Shown here piece by piece: positions 43,384 through 51,488 of a stretch of DNA of 64,000 bases. Made by a program: the position numbers and the translations under genes. The number at the start of each line of letters is the position of its first letter. The stretch's first letter is position 1. Location: contig CP099650.1 in NCBI GenBank assembly GCA_024123915.1, positions 3,596,001 through 3,660,000 of the forward strand, read 5' to 3'. This DNA comes from Oxalobacteraceae bacterium OTU3CAMAD1 (lineage in GTDB: Bacteria > Pseudomonadota > Gammaproteobacteria > Burkholderiales > Burkholderiaceae_D). Below the pieces are notes generated by a model. It was given only the letters and a program-made list of their open reading frames with translations. It did no database searches and was not told the DNA's origin.

Positions 43384-44001
43384 TCAACGCCCGCGTAACA
43401 TGGCAAGCAGCGTGCGCGGCACCAGGGCCACCATCACCACATGGATAACGATGAAGCCGAACAGGCCCGCCATCGCGAAAAAATGCACCAGGCGCGCGCC
43501 TTCGTAGCCGCCCATCAGCTCACGCAGCAGCGGAAACTGCACGGACTTCCACAGCACCAATCCGGACAGCACGATGACGGTGCTGGCGACCATCACAAAC
43601 AGATACGCCAACCGCTGCACGCTGTTGTAATGGCGCGGATCGGCGTGCGACAGCTTGCCCCGCAGCGCCTGGCCCAGGTCGCGCAGCACCTGGCGCGGCG
43701 CGACCGGAAAAAACTGCCGCCGCAACCTGCCCGAGACGAGATTGATCAGCAAGTACAGGAAGCCGTTGGCGACCAGCAGCCACATGGCGGCGAAGTGCCA
43801 CTGCAAGGCGCCGCCGAGCCAGCCGCCCAGGGTCAGGCCCGGCGGAATCGCGAAATCGAGAAACCGGGTGGCGTTGTAGATGCGCCAGCCGCTCGTCAAC
43901 AGAATCACGACGGCGAAGGCGTTGAGCCAATGTGTCAGGCGCAGCCAGATCGGGTGGATAGTGGCTGTTGTCCCGTGAGCTGGTATAACTGTGGGTTTCA
44001 T
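43384..44001 (-). CDS. Cytochrome b561-domain membrane protein (MsrQ-like partner)
   Basis: 205 residues with four main helices. Heme histidines are seen in RLTHWLNAFAV, LQWHFAAMWLL and ARLVHFFAMAG / IVIHVVMVA. It belongs to the Ni,Fe-hydrogenase-type cytochrome b / b561 group rather than to the FRD-type MsrQ. It should pass electrons from quinol to the MsrP-like enzyme encoded next. An exact SigF-type promoter on the minus strand lies 32 bases upstream of the ATG. Confidence 0.88.
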   Translation of the reverse strand: MKPTVIPAHGTTATIHPIWLRLTHWLNAFAVVILLTSGWRIYNATRFLDFAIPPGLTLGGWLGGALQWHFAAMWLLVANGFLYLLINLVSGRLRRQFFPVAPRQVLRDLGQALRGKLSHADPRHYNSVQRLAYLFVMVASTVIVLSGLVLWKSVQFPLLRELMGGYEGARLVHFFAMAGLFGFIVIHVVMVALVPRTLLAMLRGR

Positions 44002-44032
44002 GATGAGCGTTCTCGATGTCGGTAACAGTGAG

Positions 44033-44058
44033 TTCGCGCCAGCCGGCGGATTGGTTAC
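44033..44058 (-). promoter_or_regulatory. SigF-type ECF promoter for the b561/MsrP-like/MXKDX operon
   Basis: Minus strand: GTAACC (44058-44053), 16 bases, CGAA (44036-44033). This equals the GTAACC-N16-CGAA consensus I recall for Caulobacter SigF. Predicted start near 44026 gives a leader of about 25 bases to the ATG at 44001. Confidence 0.8.
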
Positions 44059-44104
44059 AGGCCACATCAAAATAATCGTGAAAAAATTTATTTGCATGGA
44101 CGAT

Positions 44105-44130
44105 GTAACCAAAGGCCGCGATGCGACGAA
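44105..44130 (+). promoter_or_regulatory. SigF-type ECF promoter for the sigF-nrsF operon
   Basis: Plus strand: GTAACC (44105-44110), 16 bases, CGAA (44127-44130), the same exact element as on the opposite strand 47 bases away. It implies autoregulation and places the transcription start near 44137, downstream of the ATG at 44121. Confidence 0.8.
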
Positions 44131-44153
44131 TAGAAGAGGTGGACCACCTTCGC

Positions 44154-44705
44154 ATGACCGAATTACGCCTCCATGCCTTGTTTTTACAGGGCAGGGATGG
44201 CGATGCCCTGGCTTATCGACGTTTTCTGGCGGCGACGGCGACGCATTTGCGCGCCTTCCTGCGGCGGCGTTTGAGCCGCTGGCCGGACGAGGTGGAGGAT
44301 CTGGTGCAGGAAGCGCTGCTGGCGATCCACAACCAGCGCCTCAGCTACGACACCGCCGTGCCGCTGACGGCATGGGTCTACACCATCGCCAAGTACAAGC
44401 TGATCGACTGGCTGCGGCGGCATGCCAGGCGCGACAGCCTGCATGATTCGCTGGACGACGTCGACGAAGGCGAGAGCGCCTTGTTCTCCAGCGCCGAGTT
44501 GGAGGCCGGCGAGGCGCGGCGCGACCTCGCCCGGCTGCTCGGCCTGCTGCCGGACAAGCAGCGCGACGCCATCGTTCATACCAAGCTGGACGGCTTATCG
44601 ACGCGCGAGGCGGCCGCGACGCTGCAGATGTCGGAGGCGGCCGTCAAAGTATCTGTGCATCGCGGAATGAAGACATTGGCCACTATCCTGAGAGGTTCGC
44701 CATGA
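44154..44705 (+). CDS. ECF-family RNA polymerase sigma factor (SigF type)
   Basis: 183 residues. Region 2 has DEVEDLVQEALLAIHNQRLSYD and AWVYTIAKYKLIDWLRR; region 4 has LLPDKQRDAIVHTKLDGLSTREAAATLQMSEAAVKVSVHRG. The downstream partner is a DUF1109/NrsF anti-sigma protein, which defines the SigF group responding to metal and oxidative stress. I start it at 44154, not at the earlier ATG 44121, because the SigF promoter predicts transcription from about 44137 and the shorter N terminus fits the family. The stop overlaps nrsF as ATGA. Confidence 0.88.
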   Translation: MTELRLHALFLQGRDGDALAYRRFLAATATHLRAFLRRRLSRWPDEVEDLVQEALLAIHNQRLSYDTAVPLTAWVYTIAKYKLIDWLRRHARRDSLHDSLDDVDEGESALFSSAELEAGEARRDLARLLGLLPDKQRDAIVHTKLDGLSTREAAATLQMSEAAVKVSVHRGMKTLATILRGSP

Positions 44706-45343
44706 AGACAGACGATTTGATCACCATGTTGTCCAGCGGCCCGGATGTGGCGTTGGCCGCCCGGCCGGTGCGCGCCACCGCGCTGCCGCTGCTCGGCGGC
44801 CTGCTTGCCAGCGCCGCGTTGATGCTGGCGATACTGGGCTTGCGTCCGGATCTGGACCTGGAGATGACTTGGCCGAAGTTCTGGCTGAAGCTGGTGTTTT
44901 CGCTGGCGCTGGCGGGCGCCGGCGCGCTGGCGGTCAAACGCCTGGCCGCGCCCGGCGCGAGCACGCGCGCGCTGCCGCTGTTCATCGCCGGGCCCGTGGC
45001 GGCGCTGTGGGCGGTGGCGGGCGTCGCGCTGTGGCTGGCGGCGCCCGAATCGCGTTCGGATCTGTTCTGGGGCAGCACGTGGCGCTATTGTCCGCTGCTC
45101 ATCGCGTTGTTGTCGCTGCCGCTGCTGGCCGCAGCGCTGCATATCCTGCGCGGGCGGGCGCCGACCCGCCTGCGCCTGGCGGGTGCGGCGGCGGGTTTCG
45201 CCGCCGGCGGCGCGGCGGCGGTCGTCTACTGCCTGCATTGCCCGGAAATGAGTCCGGCGTTCGTCGGTTTCTGGTATTTGCTGGGGATACTGATTCCGAC
45301 CGCCCTGGGGGCCGCGCTCGGTCCGCGCGCGCTGGCCTGGTAG
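44702..45343 (+). CDS. NrsF-type (DUF1109) membrane anti-sigma factor
   Basis: 213 residues. A short cytoplasmic N terminus (LITMLSSGPDVALAARPV) is followed by six transmembrane helices, the DUF1109 pattern. Two cysteines in VVYCLHCPEMSP match the conserved CxxC-type periplasmic pair thought to sense stress in NrsF. It holds the SigF-type factor inactive until a signal arrives. Start codon overlaps the sigma stop, so the two are made in coupled amounts. Confidence 0.9.
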   Translation: MKTDDLITMLSSGPDVALAARPVRATALPLLGGLLASAALMLAILGLRPDLDLEMTWPKFWLKLVFSLALAGAGALAVKRLAAPGASTRALPLFIAGPVAALWAVAGVALWLAAPESRSDLFWGSTWRYCPLLIALLSLPLLAAALHILRGRAPTRLRLAGAAAGFAAGGAAAVVYCLHCPEMSPAFVGFWYLLGILIPTALGAALGPRALAW

Positions 45344-45414
45344 TGCTCCCTGATCCTCCAGAGCGTGTTGAGGGAAATCGGCTCCCTGAGATCGGGCGAT
45401 TGCAGGGACTGGGA

Positions 45415-45437
45415 TTGTACGGTAGCATTCCGTACAA
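45415..45437. promoter_or_regulatory. Palindromic operator of the TacAT-type module
   Basis: TTGTACGG-N7-CCGTACAA is a perfect inverted repeat ending eleven bases before the antitoxin ATG, the usual position for toxin-antitoxin autorepression. Confidence 0.7.
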
Positions 45438-45447
45438 AGGAGTTCCC

Positions 45448-45720
45448 ATGACGACTGCCACTGCCCGCCTTGATCTTCGCCTTGAATCCCGGGAGAAAGA
45501 TCGTATTGCTAGAGCTGCCGCACTGCGAGGAATGCCGGTGTCCGTTTTCGTGCGCGATGCTGTGCTGCGTGAAGCAGATACCACCATTGCCGCCGCCAGC
45601 GTTACCACGCTGTCGGAGCAGGAGTCGCGACGGTTCCTTGATGCTTTGGATGATCAATTCCGCCCGAACGACCGGCTAAAGAGAGCGATGGAGGCGGCGT
45701 CCCGGCTCGCTCAGGGCTGA
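45448..45720 (+). CDS. DUF1778 antitoxin (TacA family)
   Basis: 90 residues. An N-terminal ribbon-helix-helix (RLDLRLESREKDRIARAAALRGMPVSVFVRDAVLREA spans residues 7-43) binds DNA; the C-terminal tail, FLDALDDQFRPNDRLKRAMEAA, wraps the toxin. AAAGGAG precedes the ATG. The toxin gene follows after two bases. Autorepression with the toxin through the palindrome at 45415-45437 is expected. Confidence 0.93.
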   Translation: MTTATARLDLRLESREKDRIARAAALRGMPVSVFVRDAVLREADTTIAAASVTTLSEQESRRFLDALDDQFRPNDRLKRAMEAASRLAQG

Positions 45721-45722
45721 GC

Positions 45723-46214
45723 ATGGCACTGGTCTTTACCGTTTTGGATGCCTCCCACCATGACCGCGATGGTTTTGAGTGTGGTGTCGCTGCGCTGGAC
45801 GATTACCTGCGTGAACGTGCTGGACAGCATCAGCGCGACGGTATCGCCACCACTCATGTGCTGATCGACGATGCGCAACCGGCTCGTATCTTGGGGTACT
45901 GCTCGTTATCCGCAGCGGAGCTGCACTTACATGAATTGCGAGATGAAGACCGTAAGCGGCTGCCAAAGTATCCTGTGCCTGCGATACGGGTTGCGCGCCT
46001 GGCGGTGGCAAAAGCCGAGAAAGGTAAGGGCCACGGGCATTTGTTGCTTGGCCATGCCGTTAACTTGGCCCTGTCCGTGCGACAGAAGATGGGCGTACGC
46101 GTGCTAATCGAGGATGCCAAAGATGCTCGGACGGCCGCGTTCTATGAGGGATTTGGATTCCGTCGCACAGCAAGCAAGGCATTGACGTTGTATTTGCCTA
46201 TTGGCCGATCTTAA
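45723..46214 (+). CDS. GNAT-family toxin (TacT type)
   Basis: 163 residues. GNAT acetyltransferase fold with the acetyl-CoA loop in RLAVAKAEKGKGHGHLLLGHAV and the C-terminal FYEGFGFRRTASKALTLYLP. The catalytic-type Tyr lies in AAFYEGFGF. Relatives acetylate the amino group of aminoacyl-tRNA and stop translation. Together with the DUF1778 antitoxin two bases upstream it forms a complete module. Confidence 0.93.
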   Translation: MALVFTVLDASHHDRDGFECGVAALDDYLRERAGQHQRDGIATTHVLIDDAQPARILGYCSLSAAELHLHELRDEDRKRLPKYPVPAIRVARLAVAKAEKGKGHGHLLLGHAVNLALSVRQKMGVRVLIEDAKDARTAAFYEGFGFRRTASKALTLYLPIGRS

Positions 46215-46259
46215 TTGCAACGCCATGCCCGCCGTTTTGCCCATATGAGTTCGCTTCCT

Positions 46260-46499
46260 TTACTGCCAGCGCGCAGCTTTCACCGCCAACCGCTGGCTCA
46301 CCCCATGCACCATCGGTCCGCACAACATCACGACCGTGAACGCGGCGGGCCACGCCGCCATGAAGGCGTACAGCCAGCGCGTCATGAAGGCCGGATGCAG
46401 GCCGATATTGAGCCAGGTGACCCAGCCGCTCATCAGGGACGACATCAGCAAGGACATCAGCAGCGCGAACACCAGGCGCAAACGAAACAGATCAGACAT
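46260..46499 (-). CDS. DUF2798 small membrane protein
   Basis: 79 residues with two transmembrane helices (about 8-30 and 45-68) and the family features LMSLLMSSLMSGWVTWLN and WPAAFTVVMLCGPM. Function unknown for the family. AGGAG precedes the ATG. It is divergent from a LysR gene 94 bases away, so it is the likely target of that regulator. Confidence 0.85.
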   Translation of the reverse strand: MSDLFRLRLVFALLMSLLMSSLMSGWVTWLNIGLHPAFMTRWLYAFMAAWPAAFTVVMLCGPMVHGVSQRLAVKAARWQ

Positions 46500-46593
46500 G
46501 GAATCTCCTAAAAGAGTGGAGATCACAGCGTAGTCAATTGCGACAATCTATACTAGAGCCATATTTTCAATTTTAAATTCCAAAAATGAAATC

Positions 46594-47490
46594 ATGCTCG
46601 ACGATTTAGCGCTGTTTGTCACCATCGTGGAGGAGGGCAGCCTGAACGCCGCCGCCGTACGTGAAAAGTTGCCCCCGGCGACGGTCACGCGGCGCCTGCA
46701 AAAGCTCGAAAGCGATCTCGGCTACCGGCTGCTCAACCGCAGCGCGCGCCGCCTGCAACCGACGGCCGAGGGCTGGCAATACTACGAGCGCTGCCGGCCC
46801 CTGGTGCGGGCGCTGCGCCAGGCCACGCGGCAGCTCGACGACAGCCTGTCCGAGACTTCGGGCCTGATCCGCGTGCTGGCGCCCGTCAACTTCGCCAGCG
46901 GGCTGCTGACGCCGGCCTGGACCAGCTTCATGCACGCTTACCCGCAGATCAAACTGGAACTGGAGCTTTCCAACCACCCGCAAGACCTGGTGGGCAGCGG
47001 CGCCGACCTGGCTATCCACGTTGGCTCGCTAGAAGATTCCTCGCTGATGCAGCGCCGCCTGGGCAACGCATCGCTGGTGATGCTGGCGGCGCCGTCGTAT
47101 CTGGAGCGCGCCGGCGTGCCGGCCGATCCTGCGGAACTGGGCGGGCACGACCTGATCGTGGCCGAACCGTTGCGCACCTGGCGGCTGCGCCGTCCGGACA
47201 ACGGCGCCGAGGTGGTGGTCCAGCCACAGGCGCGGATACGGGTCAACGAAATGCGGCTGGCGGTCGATATGGCGCTTGCCGGCCTGGGCATTCTGCTGTG
47301 TCCGCTGTTGCAGAGCCGGGACGAGGTGGCCGCCGGCACCCTGGTGCGAGTGTTGCCGGCGTGGATGCCGCAGCCGCGCCACGTCTACGCCGTGTGGACG
47401 CAGCGGCGCTACCTGCCGCCACGCGTGCGCCTGCTGCTCGACCATCTCGCCGACTTCACCGCCGCCAGTCCGCTGTTGCAGGAAATGTGA
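46594..47490 (+). CDS. LysR-family transcriptional regulator
   Basis: 298 residues. HTH VEEGSLNAAAVREKLPPATVTRRLQKLE, then a complete effector domain. It stands divergent from the DUF2798 gene and upstream of, but 308 bases away from, the large GH43 gene. The first arrangement is the more usual regulatory link. Confidence 0.9.
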   Translation: MLDDLALFVTIVEEGSLNAAAVREKLPPATVTRRLQKLESDLGYRLLNRSARRLQPTAEGWQYYERCRPLVRALRQATRQLDDSLSETSGLIRVLAPVNFASGLLTPAWTSFMHAYPQIKLELELSNHPQDLVGSGADLAIHVGSLEDSSLMQRRLGNASLVMLAAPSYLERAGVPADPAELGGHDLIVAEPLRTWRLRRPDNGAEVVVQPQARIRVNEMRLAVDMALAGLGILLCPLLQSRDEVAAGTLVRVLPAWMPQPRHVYAVWTQRRYLPPRVRLLLDHLADFTAASPLLQEM

Positions 47491-47798
47491 CCTGACAGAC
47501 GAGATTGGCCATGCAGCGTTAATTTATGGCGCGCTTCGGAAGTCTCCAACAGAAAAGACGAAAATCCGCATGGACCGGGTTGCAAGGAGAAGTGGCGGGC
47601 AATGCGCATGCAAACGGCTTCGCCATCCCCCGATGCCCGTTTGGCTATCGCAGCGGCGTAAAAGGTCATTGGACACACCGATTCCCGCGCTATATCGTGC
47701 AAAGCCGACCATGGGATTTGCCGGGCCGCTTCAGCCAGCAAGGCGGGCGTCCGAGGTTCCTGGCGGCTAAAACGATAAAAATATCAACGGAGACAAAC
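47491..47798 (+). other. Leader region of the large GH43 gene
   Basis: An open frame runs through this 308-base gap in phase with the GH43 gene, but its residues are basic and non-conserved and the signal peptide starts only at 47799. I see no clear operator or hairpin; the GH43 promoter must lie here. Confidence 0.5.
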
Positions 47799-50138
47799 AT
47801 GAACAAATCCTTCTCGCTTTGGGGAGCCGCCGCTGTAGTGGCCTCTTCCATGCTGTCCGTCAACGCCGCCGCGCAGGCGCCAACCGCGCCGGTGACCTTC
47901 CTGAACGCTTCCGTCCACGATCCTTCCGTGATCAAAACGGACGGCACCTATTACGTCTTCGGCTCCCACCTGGCATCGGCCAAAAGCAAGGATTTGATGC
48001 GGTGGACCCCGATCACCGACTCCGTCAGCGCCACCAATAAGCTGTTCCTCAACGGTTCGAACAACGTCTACACGGAACTGGCGGAAACCTTCGCCTGGGC
48101 GCAAACGACCACGCTGTGGGCGCCGGACGTGATCCGCCTCGCCGACGGCAAGTTCTACATGTATTACAACGCCTGCAAGGGCGACTCCCCGCGCTCGGCC
48201 ATGGGTATCGCGGTGGCCGACAAGATCGAAGGCCCCTATGTGAACAAGGGCATCTTCCTCAAATCCGGCATGTGGGGCCAGGCCAGCTATGACGGCACCG
48301 TCTACGACGCCCTCAAGCATCCGAACACCGTCGATCCGAACGTGTTTTTCGATAACGGCGGCAGGCTGTGGATGATCTACGGCTCCTATTCCGGCGGTAT
48401 TTTCATCATGCAGATGAACCCGGTCAACGGCATGCCGCTGCCAGGGCAGGGTTACGGCAAGCGCTTGATGGGCGGCAATCACAGCCGGATCGAAGGCGCC
48501 TATGTGATGTTCAGCCCCGTCACGCAGTACTACTACATGTTCACGTCGTTCGGCGGCCTGGACGCGGCCGGCGGCTACAACATGCGCGTGGCCCGCGCCA
48601 CTTCCCCGGACGGCCCGTACTACGACGCCCAGGGCGTGGACATGGCCAACGTCAAGTCCGATCCGTCCAAACCCCTGTTCGACGACGCGTCGATCGCGCC
48701 GTATGGCGTGAAGATCATGGGTAACTTCCTCTTCGAGCGCAAGCTGGGCGAGCCGGGCACCGGCATCGGCACCGGCTATGTTTCGGCGGGCCACAATTCG
48801 GCTTATTACGATGCGGCCACCGGCAAGCACTTCCTGATTTTCCACACCCGCTTCCCCGAGCGTGGCGAACAGCATCAAGTCCGCGTGCACCAGATGTTCA
48901 TGAACGCCGACGGCTGGCCCGTCGTGGCGCCGTACCGCAACTCCAATGAGACCCTGGAATCGGTTCAGCGCGGATTCGTCTTCGGCGACTATATGTTCGT
49001 CAACCATGGCAAGGATATTTCGGCCACCATCAAAAAATCCCGGTTCATCACGCTCAACGCGAACGGCTCCATCAGCGGCGCCGTCACCGGCTCCTGGGCG
49101 CTGGTGGGCGCCAACCAGGCCGAGATCAATCTGGCCGGCTCGCCGCCATTCAAAGGGGTGTTCCTCAAACAATGGGATGAAACCTCGCAGAGCCATGTGA
49201 TGACGTTCTCGGCGACTTCGCGCGATGGCGTCTCCGTCATGGGCAGCCGCCTGACGCCGCGCAGCGACATGCAGGCGGTGAACGCCATCGCCGACCAGCT
49301 CACTCTGGGCAACACCAACGCGGTCACCGGCGACATGACCCTGCCGACCAGCGGCGCGCGCGATGCCGTGATCACGTGGACATCGTCGAATCCGCGCGTG
49401 TTGAGCAATACGGGGCAGGTCACCAGCCCGGCGAGCGATGTGAGCGTCACCTTGACGGCCACCATCACCAAGGGGCAGGCGCGGGTGACCAAGTCGTTTG
49501 TTGTCACGGTCCGCAAGCTGGGCGGCATGATCGCCCACTACACCTTCGACGGCAACCTTGGCGATGCGACCGGCGCGTTTGGCGCAGGCACTGTCATCGG
49601 CGCGAAGATCGATGTCGGCGGCGGCAGCCTGGGCTACGAGGCGGGCATGAAGGGCAGCGCGGCCGTGTTCAACGGCGCGAGCGGCGTGCGCCTGCCGAAT
49701 GGCCTGATCTCCAGCAACACCTACACGGTGGCCATGTGGCTCAAGCCGGCTCAGTTGACCGCGTTCTCCACCACGTTCTTCGGTGCCCGCACCGGCGACT
49801 CGTGGATCAGCCTGCTGCCGAAGGGCCATGACGGCGTCGGCGGCGCGACCATGCTGTGGTCGGGAACCGCCTGGTACGATGCCGGCCTGGGCATGAACAT
49901 CCCGGTCGGACAATGGTCGCACGTGGCGTTCAGCGTCAAGAACGGCGGCGTCAACATCTACGTCAACGGCGCGAAGCGCTACAGCGGCGTGAACTTCCCC
50001 AATGTGTTCACCACCACCACCGGCGTGTTCGCGCTGGGCGTGAACTGGTGGGACGCGCCGTACAAAGGATCGATGGACGATCTGCGCATTTACGGTTCGG
50101 CGTTGACGGACGGAGAGATTTCCAGCATCGCGCGTTAA
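47799..50138 (+). CDS. Modular secreted GH43 arabinanase-type enzyme with Ig-like and LamG domains
   Basis: 779 residues in four parts: signal peptide (1-25); GH43 propeller (about 30-370) with base Asp in SVHDPSVIKTD, Asp in TVDPNVFFDNGG and Glu in SRIEGAYVMF; a beta-sandwich typical of GH43_4/5 endo-arabinanases (about 370-480); an atrophied bacterial Ig-like domain (about 490-570, ITWTSSNPRVLSNTGQV); and a LamG/concanavalin-like module (about 575-775, VAMWLKPAQL, MDDLRIYGSALTD). It probably cuts alpha-1,5-arabinan, with the LamG domain binding glycan. CGGAG precedes the ATG. Confidence 0.9.
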   Translation: MNKSFSLWGAAAVVASSMLSVNAAAQAPTAPVTFLNASVHDPSVIKTDGTYYVFGSHLASAKSKDLMRWTPITDSVSATNKLFLNGSNNVYTELAETFAWAQTTTLWAPDVIRLADGKFYMYYNACKGDSPRSAMGIAVADKIEGPYVNKGIFLKSGMWGQASYDGTVYDALKHPNTVDPNVFFDNGGRLWMIYGSYSGGIFIMQMNPVNGMPLPGQGYGKRLMGGNHSRIEGAYVMFSPVTQYYYMFTSFGGLDAAGGYNMRVARATSPDGPYYDAQGVDMANVKSDPSKPLFDDASIAPYGVKIMGNFLFERKLGEPGTGIGTGYVSAGHNSAYYDAATGKHFLIFHTRFPERGEQHQVRVHQMFMNADGWPVVAPYRNSNETLESVQRGFVFGDYMFVNHGKDISATIKKSRFITLNANGSISGAVTGSWALVGANQAEINLAGSPPFKGVFLKQWDETSQSHVMTFSATSRDGVSVMGSRLTPRSDMQAVNAIADQLTLGNTNAVTGDMTLPTSGARDAVITWTSSNPRVLSNTGQVTSPASDVSVTLTATITKGQARVTKSFVVTVRKLGGMIAHYTFDGNLGDATGAFGAGTVIGAKIDVGGGSLGYEAGMKGSAAVFNGASGVRLPNGLISSNTYTVAMWLKPAQLTAFSTTFFGARTGDSWISLLPKGHDGVGGATMLWSGTAWYDAGLGMNIPVGQWSHVAFSVKNGGVNIYVNGAKRYSGVNFPNVFTTTTGVFALGVNWWDAPYKGSMDDLRIYGSALTDGEISSIAR

Positions 50139-50155
50139 GTCCGGGATTTTTTTGT

Positions 50156-50241
50156 GCGGATGCCGGCCCTCCCGGGCGCCTGATGGCCGGCTCAGCAATT
50201 ATCATAGGCATGGCCGGCATCCGCCGGCCGCCTCTTTTTTT
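50156..50241 (+). terminator. Terminator with competing hairpins after the GH43 gene
   Basis: GGCCGGC-ATCC-GCCGGCC (50212-50229) followed by GCCTC and seven T is a strong intrinsic terminator. Upstream, GCGGATGCCGGCC (50156-50168) is fully complementary to GGCCGGCATCCGC (50212-50224), and a further GGCCGGC at 50185-50191 can pair with either GCCGGCC copy. The structures are mutually exclusive. Confidence 0.75.
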
Positions 50242-50261
50242 AACGGACACCTTACCTACAC

Positions 50262-51443
50262 ATGACTATTTCCACCAGACCCGCCACGATTTTCCTGCTC
50301 AGCACCCTGGTCGGCCTCAGCGCCTGCAGCCAGATGCCATCCCGCGACGCCGCTGCGCCAGCCGGGGTGTCGTTGTCGCGCATGCCCTTCGGCACGCTGT
50401 CCAATGGCGCCAAGGTTGAAGCCATCGTCCTGAAAAACGCCGGCGGGTTGTCGGCCACCTTGATCTCCTATGGCGCCACGGTGCAGAGCCTGCGCTTCCC
50501 GGACAAACAGGGCAACGCCGCCGACCTGGCGGTTGGCTACGACACGCTGGCCGGCTATGAGACGACCCCGGGCTTCACCAACGTGACGGTGGGACGCTAC
50601 GCCAACCGCATCGCCAACGGCACGTTCGCCATCGACGGCAAGAAGTTCGCGCTGTCGGTCAACGAGGCGCCCAACACGCTGCACGGCGGCGCGATCGGCT
50701 GGGACAAGCGCAACTGGGTGGTCAAGAGTGTCGAGCAGACCGCCGACAAGGCGTCGGTGACGTTTACGCTGACGTCGCCCGATGGCGACCAGGGCTTCCC
50801 CGGCACCGTGGTGGCCGACGTGACGTACGAGCTCAATAACAAAAACGACCTGACCATCCGCTACGGCGCCAAGACGGACAAGCCGACGGTGGTCAACGTG
50901 ACCTGGCACAGCATGCTCAACCTGTCGGGCATCCCGGCCACGCGCCTGGCCACCGATGCCGAGGTGACCATCGAATCGGACGCCATCCTGCCCGTCAACC
51001 AGACCTTGATCCCGACCGGCCAGCCGCTGCCGGTGGCCGGCACGCCGTTCGACTTCCGCACCCCTGGCGTTGTCACCGAGCGCGTGCGCATGCAGCATCC
51101 CCAACTGGCGCTGGCCAACGGCGGCATCGATCACAACTATTTGATTCGCGGCGGCAAGACGGCCCAACCTAAGCCGGCCGTCAAGATCGAAGACCGCCAC
51201 TCCGGGCGCGGCCTGACGATCGCCACCACCGAGCCTGGCATGCAGGTCTATACCGGCAATTTCCTGAAGGGCGAGGTGACCGGCAAGGGCGGCCAGAAGC
51301 TGACCAAGTACCAGTCCATCAGCTTCGAGGCGCAGGGCTATCCCGACAGCCCGAACCAGTCGGCCTTCCCGACCACGCGCGTGGACCCGGGCCGCGACTA
51401 CTCGCAGACCACGGTGCTGCATTTCTATACGCTCGATAAGTAA
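50262..51443 (+). CDS. Lipoprotein aldose 1-epimerase (galactose mutarotase)
   Basis: 393 residues. A lipoprotein signal ends LVGLSAC (Cys about 22), so this mutarotase sits in the envelope. Catalytic residues are visible: His in NTLHGGAIGWDKR, general-acid His in NVTWHSMLNLSG and base Glu in FEAQGYPDSPNQ. It interconverts alpha and beta anomers of galactose or arabinose released by the nearby glycosidases, speeding uptake. It follows the GH43 gene after a strong terminator, so it probably has its own promoter or depends on readthrough. Confidence 0.93.
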   Translation: MTISTRPATIFLLSTLVGLSACSQMPSRDAAAPAGVSLSRMPFGTLSNGAKVEAIVLKNAGGLSATLISYGATVQSLRFPDKQGNAADLAVGYDTLAGYETTPGFTNVTVGRYANRIANGTFAIDGKKFALSVNEAPNTLHGGAIGWDKRNWVVKSVEQTADKASVTFTLTSPDGDQGFPGTVVADVTYELNNKNDLTIRYGAKTDKPTVVNVTWHSMLNLSGIPATRLATDAEVTIESDAILPVNQTLIPTGQPLPVAGTPFDFRTPGVVTERVRMQHPQLALANGGIDHNYLIRGGKTAQPKPAVKIEDRHSGRGLTIATTEPGMQVYTGNFLKGEVTGKGGQKLTKYQSISFEAQGYPDSPNQSAFPTTRVDPGRDYSQTTVLHFYTLDK

Positions 51444-51453
51444 TCCCCCAGGC

Positions 51454-51482
51454 GCCGCGCCGCCACGACCTGGCGGCGCGGC
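51454..51482. terminator. GC-rich convergent hairpin
   Basis: GCCGCGCCGCCA and TGGCGGCGCGGC form a perfect 12-bp stem with a five-base loop between convergent genes. No T-tract follows on either strand, so it is a likely 3'-end stabiliser or bidirectional weak terminator. Confidence 0.6.
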
Positions 51483-51488
51483 CCGTGC

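Noticed and set aside
44121..44153. Earlier ATG for the sigma factor with AAAGG upstream
   Set aside because: It lies inside the predicted SigF-type promoter, upstream of the expected transcript start, so it should not be translated from that message.
47784..50198. 804-codon open frame on the minus strand
   Set aside because: Shadow of the GH43 gene; low-complexity His/Ala/Val/Arg composition and no ribosome site.
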